From contig JAQSDU010000014.1 in assembly GCA_029946065.1 (NCBI GenBank), forward strand, positions 1 through 64,000: 64,000 nt of DNA, read 5' to 3'. The notes below the pieces were generated by a model. That model saw only the letters and a list, made by a program, of their open reading frames with translations. It searched no databases and had not been told where the DNA came from. Below are positions 27,049-35,580 of this stretch, one piece after another (positions within the stretch are counted from its first letter, which is position 1; every line of letters begins with the position of its first letter). A program made the translations under genes and the position numbers. The stretch comes from Flavobacterium sp. (GTDB lineage: Bacteria; Bacteroidota; Bacteroidia; Flavobacteriales; Flavobacteriaceae).

Positions 27049-27672
27049 ATGCGTACCCATTCAAAAGAAACTCAAAGCAGTTTAATTCCCGAGACAGCAC
27101 TTCAAATTTTAAAAGAAGGTAATGAACGGTTTGTAAAAAACCTAAAAGCAAACAGAAATCTACTACAGCAAGTAAATGAAACATCAGCAGGGCAATTTCC
27201 TTTTGCTACTATTTTAAGCTGTATTGACAGTCGCACTTCGGCAGAATTGATTTTTGATCAAGGCTTGGGTGATATTTTCAGTATCAGAATTGCGGGAAAT
27301 ATCTTGAACGAAGATATTTTAGGCAGTATGGAATTTGCGACGAAAATAGTAGGCACAAAACTAATTTTGGTTCTTGGACACACAAAATGTGGCGCAATTG
27401 TAGGCGCATGCAACCATGTTGAAATGGGAAATCTGACAACGCTGCTCAACAAAATCCAACCAGCCATTTTTAACGAGAAAACAACCACTACAGACAGAAA
27501 TGGTTCCAATACTGTTTTTGTTGATAACGTAACAGCATTAAATGTACATCATACTATTGAACGAATAAAACGGGAAAGCACTATTATTGCAGAACTGGAA
27601 CAGCAAGGAAATATAAAAATCGTCGGCGGACTATATGATGTAGAGACCGGAAAAGTAACTTTTTATGAATAA
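27049..27672 (+). CDS. Beta-class carbonic anhydrase
   Basis: The protein has 207 residues. The zinc ligands and catalytic dyad are all present: C58, D60 and R62 in LSCIDSRTS, and H111 and C114 in GHTKCGAI. It interconverts CO2 and bicarbonate in the cytoplasm. There is no signal peptide. It is the second gene of the bestrophin operon and ends in a strong hairpin. The start ATG at 27049 lies in the frame that keeps the full N-terminal helix; an ATG at 27041 is out of frame. Confidence 0.95.
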   Translation: MRTHSKETQSSLIPETALQILKEGNERFVKNLKANRNLLQQVNETSAGQFPFATILSCIDSRTSAELIFDQGLGDIFSIRIAGNILNEDILGSMEFATKIVGTKLILVLGHTKCGAIVGACNHVEMGNLTTLLNKIQPAIFNEKTTTTDRNGSNTVFVDNVTALNVHHTIERIKRESTIIAELEQQGNIKIVGGLYDVETGKVTFYE

Positions 27673-27714
27673 AAATTGTCTCGAAAAGCGAAACGATTAT
27701 AGAATCTAATTTAC

Positions 27715-27767
27715 TAGCCACGAATTCATAAGAATTAATTTGTGAAAATTATTGAAATTCGTGGCTA
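27715..27767 (+). terminator. Hairpin after carbonic anhydrase
   Basis: TAGCCACGAATT (27715-27726) and AATTCGTGGCTA (27756-27767) are a perfect 12-bp inverted pair followed by TTTATT. The inside (AATTAATTTGTGAAAATT) shares sequence with the repeat after the mutS2-like gene. Confidence 0.65.
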
Positions 27768-27836
27768 TTTATTATGAAATGGAAGCTTTAACATAAAAGA
27801 AATATAGCTTGGATATACTAAAAAAGATTAAAATAA

Positions 27837-29414
27837 TCAATCAGCAAGTTCGCCTTCCAATTTGCTCACAACAGCAGTAGCAATACTATTCCCAACTACA
27901 TTTGTCGCACTGCGTCCCATATCTAAAAGCGGGTCGATGCCTAATAATAATGCAATTCCGACTTCTGGAATATGGAAACTCGCCAATGTTCCCGCGATAA
28001 CTACCAAAGACGCGCGCGGCACACCGGCAATTCCTTTACTGGTCAGCATGAGCACCAACAACATTGAAATTTGGGTTTCAATAGGCAAATGAATGCCGTA
28101 AGATTGGGCGATGAATATCGAAGCAAAAGTCATGTACATCATACTTCCGTCGAGATTAAAAGAATAACCAAGCGGCAGTACAAAACTGGTGATTTTTGGA
28201 TTGCAGCCAAAACGCTCTAACTCCAACATTGTTTTTGGAAATGCGGCTTCAGAACTGCTGGTGCTGAAGGCAATCAGAATCGGGTCTTTGATTCTTTTCA
28301 TCAAAACCAATACTCGTTTTTTGATAAATGCCGATCCGGCAAGAATTAAAATGCCCCATAACAGCAGCAAACCAAAATAAAATTCAGAGATAAATATGGC
28401 GTAGGTCGTTAATATTCCGATGCCTTGCTTGCCGATTACGACTGCCATCGCTCCGAAAACGGCATAAGGCGCAAAATTCATAATGAAGCCTGTCAATTTC
28501 AAAATGATATGCGAAACGTCGTCGAGTGCTTTGATCACTTTCTCACTTTTTTGACCAATGGCCGCGGCTGAAATGCCGAAAAATATTGAGAAAATTACAA
28601 TTTGTAGTATTTCATTATTAGCCATCGACTCGATGAAACTTTTGGGAAATACGTGCGCAACAAAATCCTTTACCGATAAAGCGGCTTTGTCAATTCCGGT
28701 AGATTGGCTGTCTAAAGGCAAGGCTAAATGCATCGCTTCGCCCGGTTTGAATATATTCACTAAAATCATTCCGAGTAAAAGACTCATCAATGATGCCGAT
28801 ATAAACCACAACATCGTTTTGCCGCCAATTCGCCCAACGGCTTTTATATCGCCGAGTTTTGCAATGCCGACAACCAGTGTTGTAAAAACCAATGGCGCAA
28901 CAATCATTTTAATAAGCCGAAGAAAAATATCAGCAATCAATGCCAACCACTCGAGTTTTTTATCTCGTTTCGTTGTGACTTCTGACAATTGTTTTTCAGA
29001 GAAATTTTTAATGCTTTTTGTGGCGGAATAAGCATCTGTCAAAGTATCCTTCCGAGGTGTCTTCAGCTTATTTTCGTATTTTTTGATGGAATCATCGATT
29101 TGGTGTAATTGCGAAAATTTCCCATACACTTCATCTTGTTTTGCAGCATCGAAATGGTCGATGCTATTTTGTCGGTCTTTTTTGTATTTCGCCAATAATG
29201 ACGCATTGGTTTTGTATGTTGCTGATGTGGAATCGGCTTCATACTCTTTAATTACCAGATTATAGGTTTCAATATTTTTTACGTAATAATCAATTTTTTT
29301 ATTTTCATCTGACACATAAAATTTATTCAGTACAAATCCAATTGCAATTCCGAATACAAGTGCAATAAAAATATTTCTGGTCAGTTTTGATTTCTTATTT
29401 TCGGTTGGTTCCAT
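27837..29414 (-). CDS. Dicarboxylate/amino acid:cation symporter with an extra extracytoplasmic domain
   Basis: The ATG at 29414 gives 525 residues. Upstream sequence in frame is a dispersed repeat, so the longer frame is not coding. The DAACS core is intact, with SSSEAAFPKTM (the serine-rich hairpin, with SEA where most members have ST) and LPLGYSFNLDGSMMY (the NMDGT-type binding loop). Between the first and second membrane helices, residues about 34-153 form a charged, Lys/Glu/Asp-rich insert that reads as helical or coiled coil; in GltPh-type transporters this linker is short. The cargo is probably a C4 acid or an acidic amino acid. Confidence 0.88.
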   Translation of the reverse strand: MEPTENKKSKLTRNIFIALVFGIAIGFVLNKFYVSDENKKIDYYVKNIETYNLVIKEYEADSTSATYKTNASLLAKYKKDRQNSIDHFDAAKQDEVYGKFSQLHQIDDSIKKYENKLKTPRKDTLTDAYSATKSIKNFSEKQLSEVTTKRDKKLEWLALIADIFLRLIKMIVAPLVFTTLVVGIAKLGDIKAVGRIGGKTMLWFISASLMSLLLGMILVNIFKPGEAMHLALPLDSQSTGIDKAALSVKDFVAHVFPKSFIESMANNEILQIVIFSIFFGISAAAIGQKSEKVIKALDDVSHIILKLTGFIMNFAPYAVFGAMAVVIGKQGIGILTTYAIFISEFYFGLLLLWGILILAGSAFIKKRVLVLMKRIKDPILIAFSTSSSEAAFPKTMLELERFGCNPKITSFVLPLGYSFNLDGSMMYMTFASIFIAQSYGIHLPIETQISMLLVLMLTSKGIAGVPRASLVVIAGTLASFHIPEVGIALLLGIDPLLDMGRSATNVVGNSIATAVVSKLEGELAD

Positions 29415-29440
29415 AAAAGTTTGTTGTTGGTTAATCAGAT

Positions 29441-29522
29441 GCCCTAGCCCGGATAGCAGCAAGTAGCTTTTGGGGCTGGTTTTCAGCCGCAAAACTACTG
29501 CGGATAGCCGGAAACAGCTCCT
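29441..29522 (+). repeat. Dispersed 3'-UTR structured element, copy 2
   Basis: It lies 5 bp beyond the aroC stop and 26 bp before the symporter start. It reads GCCCTAGCCCGGATAGCAGC, AGTAGCTTTTGGGGCTG, loop, CAGCCGCAAAACTACTGCGG, ATAGCCGG. The stem AGTAGCTTTTgGGGCTG / CAGCCgCAAAACTACT is nearly perfect. Confidence 0.75.
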
Positions 29523-29526
29523 GAAA

Positions 29527-30588
29527 TTATAAATAAGTCTTATTAATCAAATAAAAATCAGCTAGAACAATTGCAGCCATCGCTTCGACAATCGGCACAG
29601 CGCGAGGCACAACACACGGATCATGACGGCCTTTGCCTTGCATTTCGACCAAATTACCTTGATTGTCAAGTGTTTCCTGCTTTTGCATAATGGTGGCAAC
29701 AGGTTTGAATGCCACACGGAAATAAATATCCATTCCGTTTGAAATTCCGCCTTGGATGCCTCCGGAAAGGTTTGATTTTGTCGTTCCGTCGGCGTTATAT
29801 AAATCGTTGTGTTCGCTGCCTTTCATCTTTGCACCACAGAAACCGCTACCGAATTCAAAGCCTTTTACCGCGTTGATGGACAGCATTGCTTTTCCGAGTT
29901 CGGCGTGTAATTTATCAAAAACAGGCTCTCCCAATCCAATCGGCACATTTTGAATGACGCAGGTTATGGTGCCGCCAACAGTATCGCCTTCCTTGCGGAT
30001 TTCACGGATGTAAGTCTCCATTTTTTCGGCTGTTTCCGGATCTGGACAGCGCACCGGATTGCTTTCGGTCATAGAAAAATCGAGTGCCTGATAGGGTTTA
30101 TCTATGAAAATTTCACCCACAGAAGAAACGAAAGCATTGATTTTAATGTTAGGAAAAATTTGTTTTGCTACTGCTCCAGCCACGACGCGACTTGCCGTTT
30201 CACGTGCTGAACTCCTACCGCCACCGCGGTAATCGCGGATGCCATATTTTTTTTCATAGACATAATCGGCGTGGCTTGGCCGATAGGTGTCTTTAATATG
30301 CGAATAATCGTCAGATTTTTGGTTGGTGTTCGGAATCAGGAAACCTATTGGTGTTCCCGTCGTTTTACCTTCGAAAAGGCCTGATAAAAATTGTACTTCA
30401 TCGTTTTCTTTTCGTTGGGTAACGATGGCAGACTGTCCGGGTTTACGGCGTGTCATTTCGGTTTGAATCGCTTTTAAATCGAGTTCGATTCCGGCGGGAC
30501 AACCGTCGATAATACCGCCAAGGGCTTCGCCATGCGATTCTCCGAAAGTGGTAATTCTGAATAAAGTTCCGTAGCTGTTTCCGGCCAT
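29527..30588 (-). CDS. aroC: Chorismate synthase
   Basis: The protein has 353 residues, the usual size. It starts [20 protein letters not shown], the conserved first signature, and holds [15 protein letters not shown] at about 121-135 (FMN/substrate site) and the late motif [17 protein letters not shown]. It converts EPSP to chorismate with reduced FMN, the last common step of aromatic amino acid synthesis. A structured repeat directly follows the stop. Confidence 0.98.
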   Translation of the reverse strand: MAGNSYGTLFRITTFGESHGEALGGIIDGCPAGIELDLKAIQTEMTRRKPGQSAIVTQRKENDEVQFLSGLFEGKTTGTPIGFLIPNTNQKSDDYSHIKDTYRPSHADYVYEKKYGIRDYRGGGRSSARETASRVVAGAVAKQIFPNIKINAFVSSVGEIFIDKPYQALDFSMTESNPVRCPDPETAEKMETYIREIRKEGDTVGGTITCVIQNVPIGLGEPVFDKLHAELGKAMLSINAVKGFEFGSGFCGAKMKGSEHNDLYNADGTTKSNLSGGIQGGISNGMDIYFRVAFKPVATIMQKQETLDNQGNLVEMQGKGRHDPCVVPRAVPIVEAMAAIVLADFYLINKTYL

Positions 30589-30865
30589 ATATTGGGTGTT
30601 GGGTTCTGGGTGTTGGGTTTTAGTATTTACAAATGTAGGGAAATAGATGATTTGGTGATTAGGTTATTTGGTTATTTGAGAAGGATTCAGCACAACTATT
30701 TAATTTTTTGTGTTAGCTGTTAACAATCAAACCATCAAGTAAACCGATAATCAAATCAACAAAACAACCTTATTTCGTAACATTCGCATCAGGATATGTT
30801 AATATTCCCTTGGCTTACACTTCACACTAAATTCCTTTATTTGTTAAACTTCTAAACCAATTCCG

Positions 30866-31693
30866 ATGAAAAAGAGGAAAGTAGAACTCGTCGTAATCTC
30901 CGACCTGCATTTGGGAACTTACGGCTGCCACGCGACAGAATTGCTCCAATACTTGTCGTCCATAAAACCGAAAATTTTGGTCCTCAACGGCGACATCGTG
31001 GATATCTGGCAATTCCGAAAATCATATTTTCCAAAATCGCACTTGAAAGTCATCAAAAAATTCATTGATTTTGCTTCAAAAGGCACCGAAGTGTATTACA
31101 TCACCGGAAATCATGATGAAATGTTGCGCAAATTTAGCGATGCGACTGTTGGTAATTTTTCGATTGTGGATAAGCTTGTTTTAGAACTCGACGACAAAAA
31201 AGCTTGGATTTTCCACGGCGACGTTTTTGATGCTTCTGTGAACCACGCTAAATGGATTGCCAAACTCGGCGGCATCGGCTATGATTATTTGATATTGCTA
31301 AACCGTTTTGTGAATTGGTGCTTGAAAAAACTTGACCGCGAACCATATTCCTTTTCGAAAAAAATAAAAGCAAGCGTTAAGAAAGCGGTGAAACATATCT
31401 CAGATTTTGAAACCACCGCCACCGATCTTGCCATCGAAAACAAATACGATTATGTCATCTGCGGCCACATTCATGAGCCAAAAATTATTCGAAAAGAAAA
31501 TAAAAACGGTGCGACAATGTATCTGAATTCAGGCGATTGGATTGAAAATCTTACGGCATTGGAGTACAACAAAAAACGTTGGAAAATGTACCGTTACGCC
31601 GAAGATTCGCTTCAGGCAGAGGAAGATTATTTTGAAATGGAAAATCATTTAAGTCAACAACTTGTGGCTTCATTGATTTTCTCTAAACAATAG
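30866..31693 (+). CDS. LpxH-like UDP-2,3-diacylglucosamine pyrophosphatase family phosphoesterase
   Basis: The protein has 275 residues. All calcineurin-like metal motifs are present: SDLHLG (about 13-18), NGDIVDIWQF (about 42-51), TGNHDEML (about 89-96), FHGDVFD and CGHIHEP. The W-Q-F and R-rich middle match LpxH/YbbF-type enzymes that cleave UDP-diacylglucosamine to lipid X in lipid A synthesis. Bacteroidota often carry more than one such paralogue, so a housekeeping LpxH assignment is not certain. The 277-bp spacer before it holds only AT-rich, TTATTTGG-type low-complexity DNA. Confidence 0.85.
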   Translation: MKKRKVELVVISDLHLGTYGCHATELLQYLSSIKPKILVLNGDIVDIWQFRKSYFPKSHLKVIKKFIDFASKGTEVYYITGNHDEMLRKFSDATVGNFSIVDKLVLELDDKKAWIFHGDVFDASVNHAKWIAKLGGIGYDYLILLNRFVNWCLKKLDREPYSFSKKIKASVKKAVKHISDFETTATDLAIENKYDYVICGHIHEPKIIRKENKNGATMYLNSGDWIENLTALEYNKKRWKMYRYAEDSLQAEEDYFEMENHLSQQLVASLIFSKQ

Positions 31694-31713
31694 TCTTTCG
31701 AAAATCCAAATAA

Positions 31714-31749
31714 CAAATTTCAATTTAAAACATATCGTATTGGAATTTG
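31714..31749 (+). terminator. Probable terminator after the LpxH-like gene
   Basis: CAAATTTCAAT (31714-31724) pairs with ATTGGAATTTG (31739-31749; one G-T pair), followed by AGATTTGATTTTT. Confidence 0.5.
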
Positions 31750-31852
31750 AGATTTGATTTTTGGGATTTATTATCTATTTGGGATTTCGAATTTGAATTT
31801 TATACCGATTGTTTTAGTATTTTAGCAAAAAAACTAAACTAATCTCAAAATT

Positions 31853-32650
31853 ATGAAATATTCAGTCTTAATTGCAATTGCTTTATTTGGAATGCTTGCT
31901 TCTTGCTCCCCAAGTGACGATGGAGGTTCCGCCACCGCTAATGTTTATATCCCTTTGACGCTTGATAGTTATTGGAATTATGATGTCACAGGAAGTGGCG
32001 CTGCGGCAGGTCGAGACTCTCTTTTTGTTGCCAATGATACCGTAATCAACACCAAAACGTACCAAAAATTCAAAACTGGTGCGCTGCCTATCGGATTTTA
32101 TTCGAATTCGCTCAACGGTAACAGTCTAAGACAAGATGGCGACAGATTATTGCTTACCGGCGGCGCAGGATTGAATGTAGCAGCTGCTTTTCCCGTGGAT
32201 CTGAATCTTGTTGACTTTGTAGTATTTGACGAAAGTGCTGGTGATGGTGAAGCTTTAGGAAGCTTTACAGGTACGCTCAGCCAGACTTTTCAGAATATTC
32301 CGCTTACCATTGATTACAACCTGAAATCCACTGCAATGCAAACACTTCCAACTTATACCTCGCCAAACGGTGATGCATACACGGATGTAAAATCGGTAAA
32401 AACAACACTTAACCTTAAAGTTGTGGCAACTGTAGAAGTAACTCCAGGCTTTTCACTTCCGATTACTGTTTTAAACAGTCAGGATGTTGTAACGTCAACA
32501 CAATATTTTGCCAAAGGAATTGGTGTAGTGTATGCAACAACCAATATTACTTATAACCTTGCACAAGCAATACCAGGGTCAAACATACCACAAAGCGGAA
32601 CGCAAACACAAGAAGAATTTTTGGATACTTATCACATCAGTACCAATTAA
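31853..32650 (+). CDS. Lipoprotein of unknown function
   Basis: The protein has 265 residues. The lipobox LASC puts the lipid at Cys19, followed by an acidic SPSDDGG linker typical of surface-exposed Bacteroidota lipoproteins. The mature part, rich in beta strands and starting VYIPLTLDSYWNYD, has no motif I recognise. A TATTTTAG (-7-like) lies at 31818-31825. The next gene, an outer-membrane barrel, starts 93 bp downstream. Confidence 0.75.
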   Translation: MKYSVLIAIALFGMLASCSPSDDGGSATANVYIPLTLDSYWNYDVTGSGAAAGRDSLFVANDTVINTKTYQKFKTGALPIGFYSNSLNGNSLRQDGDRLLLTGGAGLNVAAAFPVDLNLVDFVVFDESAGDGEALGSFTGTLSQTFQNIPLTIDYNLKSTAMQTLPTYTSPNGDAYTDVKSVKTTLNLKVVATVEVTPGFSLPITVLNSQDVVTSTQYFAKGIGVVYATTNITYNLAQAIPGSNIPQSGTQTQEEFLDTYHISTN

Positions 32651-32743
32651 AATAAACCGTTTTAAAAAGTTAATCTTTACATAATATCTTATGATTTGGT
32701 TATTTTTTACAGTAACTTAGTATAAGTAACTCAAAACAATATT

Positions 32744-33244
32744 ATGAAAAAGGTTTTTTTATCGGCTGTAATGCTAGTCGGATTGGCTTTCAGCACGCAA
32801 GCACAGGAAATTTCGAAGAATGCATTAGGACTGCGTTTAGGCGACAATGACGGATTTGGAGGCGAGGTCTCCTACCAACGTGGACTATCAGGAAACAATC
32901 GTTTAGAATTAGATTTGGGCTGGAGAAATAGTAACCATGTTGATGCCTACAAACTTACCGGAACCTACCAATGGGTTTGGAATATCGAAGGAGGATTCAA
33001 TTGGTATGCCGGCGTAGGCGGAGGAATTGGAAGCTACCGATACGATTATAATCCAGGACCAGGATTTGATGGCAAAGACAGTGGTACTTTTTTATTAGCT
33101 GCGGGTGATATCGGTATTGAATATTTATTTGATTTCCCATTGCAGGTTTCTCTAGACTTTCGTCCTGAATTGTACTTTAATGACGACTACAGAGATGATA
33201 ATTTTGCACCAGACATCGCATTAGGATTGCGTTATAGATTTTAA
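32744..33244 (+). CDS. Small outer-membrane beta-barrel protein
   Basis: The protein has 166 residues. A signal peptide ends STQAQ. The rest alternates hydrophobic and polar residues in about eight strands with aromatic ends and closes with LGLRYRF, the typical C-terminal Phe of an outer-membrane barrel. This is the porin/OmpW-like size class. No ligand can be read. It may have its own promoter (TAACTTAG at 32713-32720), and a terminator follows. Confidence 0.8.
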   Translation: MKKVFLSAVMLVGLAFSTQAQEISKNALGLRLGDNDGFGGEVSYQRGLSGNNRLELDLGWRNSNHVDAYKLTGTYQWVWNIEGGFNWYAGVGGGIGSYRYDYNPGPGFDGKDSGTFLLAAGDIGIEYLFDFPLQVSLDFRPELYFNDDYRDDNFAPDIALGLRYRF

Positions 33245-33280
33245 TCTCTAACACTAACTGAAAAAATTAATACAATGAAC

Positions 33281-33308
33281 AAAAACATCCCATAATCGGG
33301 ATGTTTTT
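33281..33308. terminator. Bidirectional terminator between the barrel protein and the PrcB-like lipoprotein
   Basis: AAAAACATCCC (33281-33291) pairs with GGGATGTTTTT (33298-33308), with a T run after it and an A run before it. The last base is also the last base of the minus-strand stop codon. Confidence 0.88.
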
Positions 33309-33733
33309 TATTTTATAATGATTTCTTTTTTAGAATTGATCCGTACTACGCAATACGGATTTGTATAAGCAGTAGTCACCATTGCGCCCGTTTCAGGTCC
33401 TGTTTCTTTTACTGTGACGATAATATTTTTATCGGTTTCCGTTACAGATTCAATTCCGATAGCATACCCACCAGTAGCCTTTTCGCCCATGCTTAAAATT
33501 AGGAAATTAGCAGTATTGATGTCATTCGCTCCAATTTTAGACTTGAGTTCCGGATCGTTTTTAATCATCATAAATTCGTCCGGTTGCGAGATAATTTCGT
33601 AGAATTTCACTTTCGCGCCATCATAACTTTTCTGAACCAAAACTTCATATAAAGGTCTTTCTACCGATGCAGTTTTTGCTGCAACACAAGAAACCAATAC
33701 TGCCATTATTAAAAATAATAATATTCTTTTCAT
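33308..33733 (-). CDS. PrcB_C-like small lipoprotein
   Basis: The protein has 141 residues. Lipobox AVLVSC puts the lipid near residue 16. The C-terminal half (GEKATGGYAIGIESVTETDK... then VKETGPETG... PYCVVRI) matches the shape of the PrcB C-terminal domain, a small beta fold found with dentilisin-type proteases, but here no protease gene is adjacent. Function unknown. The stop is 2 bp from the bshA stop region, so the two minus genes are closely packed and perhaps one transcript. Confidence 0.65.
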   Translation of the reverse strand: MKRILLFLIMAVLVSCVAAKTASVERPLYEVLVQKSYDGAKVKFYEIISQPDEFMMIKNDPELKSKIGANDINTANFLILSMGEKATGGYAIGIESVTETDKNIIVTVKETGPETGAMVTTAYTNPYCVVRINSKKEIIIK

Positions 33734-33735
33734 AT

Positions 33736-34863
33736 TTACTGTTTTAGCGCCTTTCTGTACAAAGCCTCATACAATGGCAGGATATTTTTGATATCGAATT
33801 GCTGCGCAACTTTCAACGCATTTTCTTTAAACGTATTTAATGTTTCGTTATTGCTCAGGATTTTGATTGCGTTTTTCGCCATAGCATCAGTGTCGCCAAC
33901 ATTACTCAGATAACCGGAAATACCGTCGAAATTCACTTCGGGCAAACCACCAGAATTACTCGAAATCACTGGAACGCCCCAAGCCATTGCTTCCAAAGCA
34001 GCCAAACCAAAACTCTCGGTCTCTGAAGGCAAAAGGAACAAATCAGAATAACTCAATATCTTGTCGATTTCGTTGCTGTTACCAAAGAAAATCACTTTGT
34101 CTAAAATACCCAATTCCTGACAAAGCCTCTCAGCAGGCTCTTTTTCAGGTCCATCCCCTACCATCATCAATTTTGCAGGTATTTCCTGCTGTATTTTATA
34201 AAATATCTTGATGATGTCGGGAATACGTTTTACTTTACGAAAATTACTAATATGCGTAATAATCTTTTCAGACTCCTTTGCAATAACTGAGCGGTAACAA
34301 GGAATATTCTTATCGGTAAGATTTTTGTCGAGTTCAATGAAATTCGGAATTACATGAATATCATTCTTGATGTTGAAAAGCTTCTGCGTATCATCTTTAA
34401 GGCTTTGCGAAACAGAAGTCACGATATCAGATTTGTTGATGCTGAAACTCACCGCAGGTTTGTAGAAGGGATGGTTCCCTACAAGCGTAATATCAGTGCC
34501 ATGCAATGTTGTCACCATTGGAATTTTGATACCTTCATCTTTCAGCATCTGTTTCGCCATATAACCCGCATAAGCATGTGGTATGGCATAATGAACGTGC
34601 AGTAGCTCGATTTCATACAATTTCACCATATCAACTAGCTTGCTTGACAACGCCAATTCATAAGGCTGATAATGAAATAATGGATATTCAGGAACGTTTA
34701 CTTCATGATAGTGTACATTTGGATTTAAAAGCGCCAAACGTACAGGCTGACTATAGGTGATGAAATGAATTTCATGTCCGCGTCTGGCCAATTCGAGTCC
34801 GAGCTCTGTAGCAACAACGCCACTTCCGCCAAAGGTTGGATAACAAACAATTGCTATTTTCAT
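33736..34863 (-). CDS. bshA: N-acetyl-alpha-D-glucosaminyl L-malate synthase
   Basis: The ATG at 34863 gives 375 residues, the usual size; the frame extends upstream only through non-ATG codons. It starts MKIAIVCYPTFGGSGVVATELG, the typical BshA opening (glycosyltransferase family 4), and has HYAIPHAYAGYMAKQ and LPSETESFGLAALEAMAWG, the donor-site E-x7-E motif. It joins UDP-GlcNAc and L-malate in the first step of bacillithiol synthesis. Bacillithiol is the main small thiol in this group. Confidence 0.93.
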   Translation of the reverse strand: MKIAIVCYPTFGGSGVVATELGLELARRGHEIHFITYSQPVRLALLNPNVHYHEVNVPEYPLFHYQPYELALSSKLVDMVKLYEIELLHVHYAIPHAYAGYMAKQMLKDEGIKIPMVTTLHGTDITLVGNHPFYKPAVSFSINKSDIVTSVSQSLKDDTQKLFNIKNDIHVIPNFIELDKNLTDKNIPCYRSVIAKESEKIITHISNFRKVKRIPDIIKIFYKIQQEIPAKLMMVGDGPEKEPAERLCQELGILDKVIFFGNSNEIDKILSYSDLFLLPSETESFGLAALEAMAWGVPVISSNSGGLPEVNFDGISGYLSNVGDTDAMAKNAIKILSNNETLNTFKENALKVAQQFDIKNILPLYEALYRKALKQ

Positions 34864-34930
34864 GGTAGTTTTTTGATGCACGAATTTACAAAAAAATAGC
34901 GATTTTTCTCCAATTATCAATCTAAATAAA

Positions 34931-34955
34931 AAGCCAATCCGGTGTGGATTGGCTT
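34931..34955 (-). terminator. Terminator of the small lipoprotein gene at 34977-35510
   Basis: AAGCCAATCC (34931-34940) pairs with GGATTGGCTT (34946-34955); on the minus strand TTTATTTAGA follows. Confidence 0.8.
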
Positions 34956-34976
34956 AGTAAATTTAATCATATTGAA

Positions 34977-35510
34977 TTATTCGCCCACTACAAATGTACC
35001 CTGAAAATAACCCGTAACCGTTGATGTGACCGTTTCGTCAAGAAAATTCTCGGCGACTGCATTATTAAATTCAAGTTTAAATTTATTGTTCCCTAAATCT
35101 GTAACGGTAACAGTTCCCGACGCAAAAGATAAAAATGCTCCTGAATCAAAAATAGAGCCTCCGGCATAATTGTTAACATTTCCTGAAAGACCACCATCTA
35201 ACAAATAAGTCCCGTCAATACTGGCTTGAGAAAAAGGATAGGTAACAATAACTTCAATACTTTTTGAATCTGAAAGGCTAGTACCTTGATTATTAAGGGC
35301 AAAAACTCTTGTGTTGGCAGCGCCACTGTTACTTCCTGCTTGAAAGGAGGTAACAATGTTTTGTAACATTCCGGTATTAGCATCAGGCGTAAAAAGAGTT
35401 CCATTGATCATGATGTGGGATGTTACTGATGCACTTCCACCGTCGTCACTTCCTGAACAAGAACTAAATAGCAGTACTAATGCTGCCATTCCTAAAAATA
35501 ATTTTTTCAT
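34977..35510 (-). CDS. Lipoprotein of unknown function
   Basis: The protein has 177 residues. Lipobox LFSSC, then an acidic SGSDDGG linker like that of the lipoprotein at 31853-32650. The mature part is Ser/Thr/Gly/Asn-rich beta sequence with no recognised motif. It may be a surface lipoprotein. It has its own terminator and a 70-bp upstream spacer. Confidence 0.75.
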   Translation of the reverse strand: MKKLFLGMAALVLLFSSCSGSDDGGSASVTSHIMINGTLFTPDANTGMLQNIVTSFQAGSNSGAANTRVFALNNQGTSLSDSKSIEVIVTYPFSQASIDGTYLLDGGLSGNVNNYAGGSIFDSGAFLSFASGTVTVTDLGNNKFKLEFNNAVAENFLDETVTSTVTGYFQGTFVVGE

Positions 35511-35580
35511 GGTTTGTTGTTTTGTTTTATATAAGACAATTATTGAAATTTATTTTAATTATGAAATACTTCGAAAGAAC

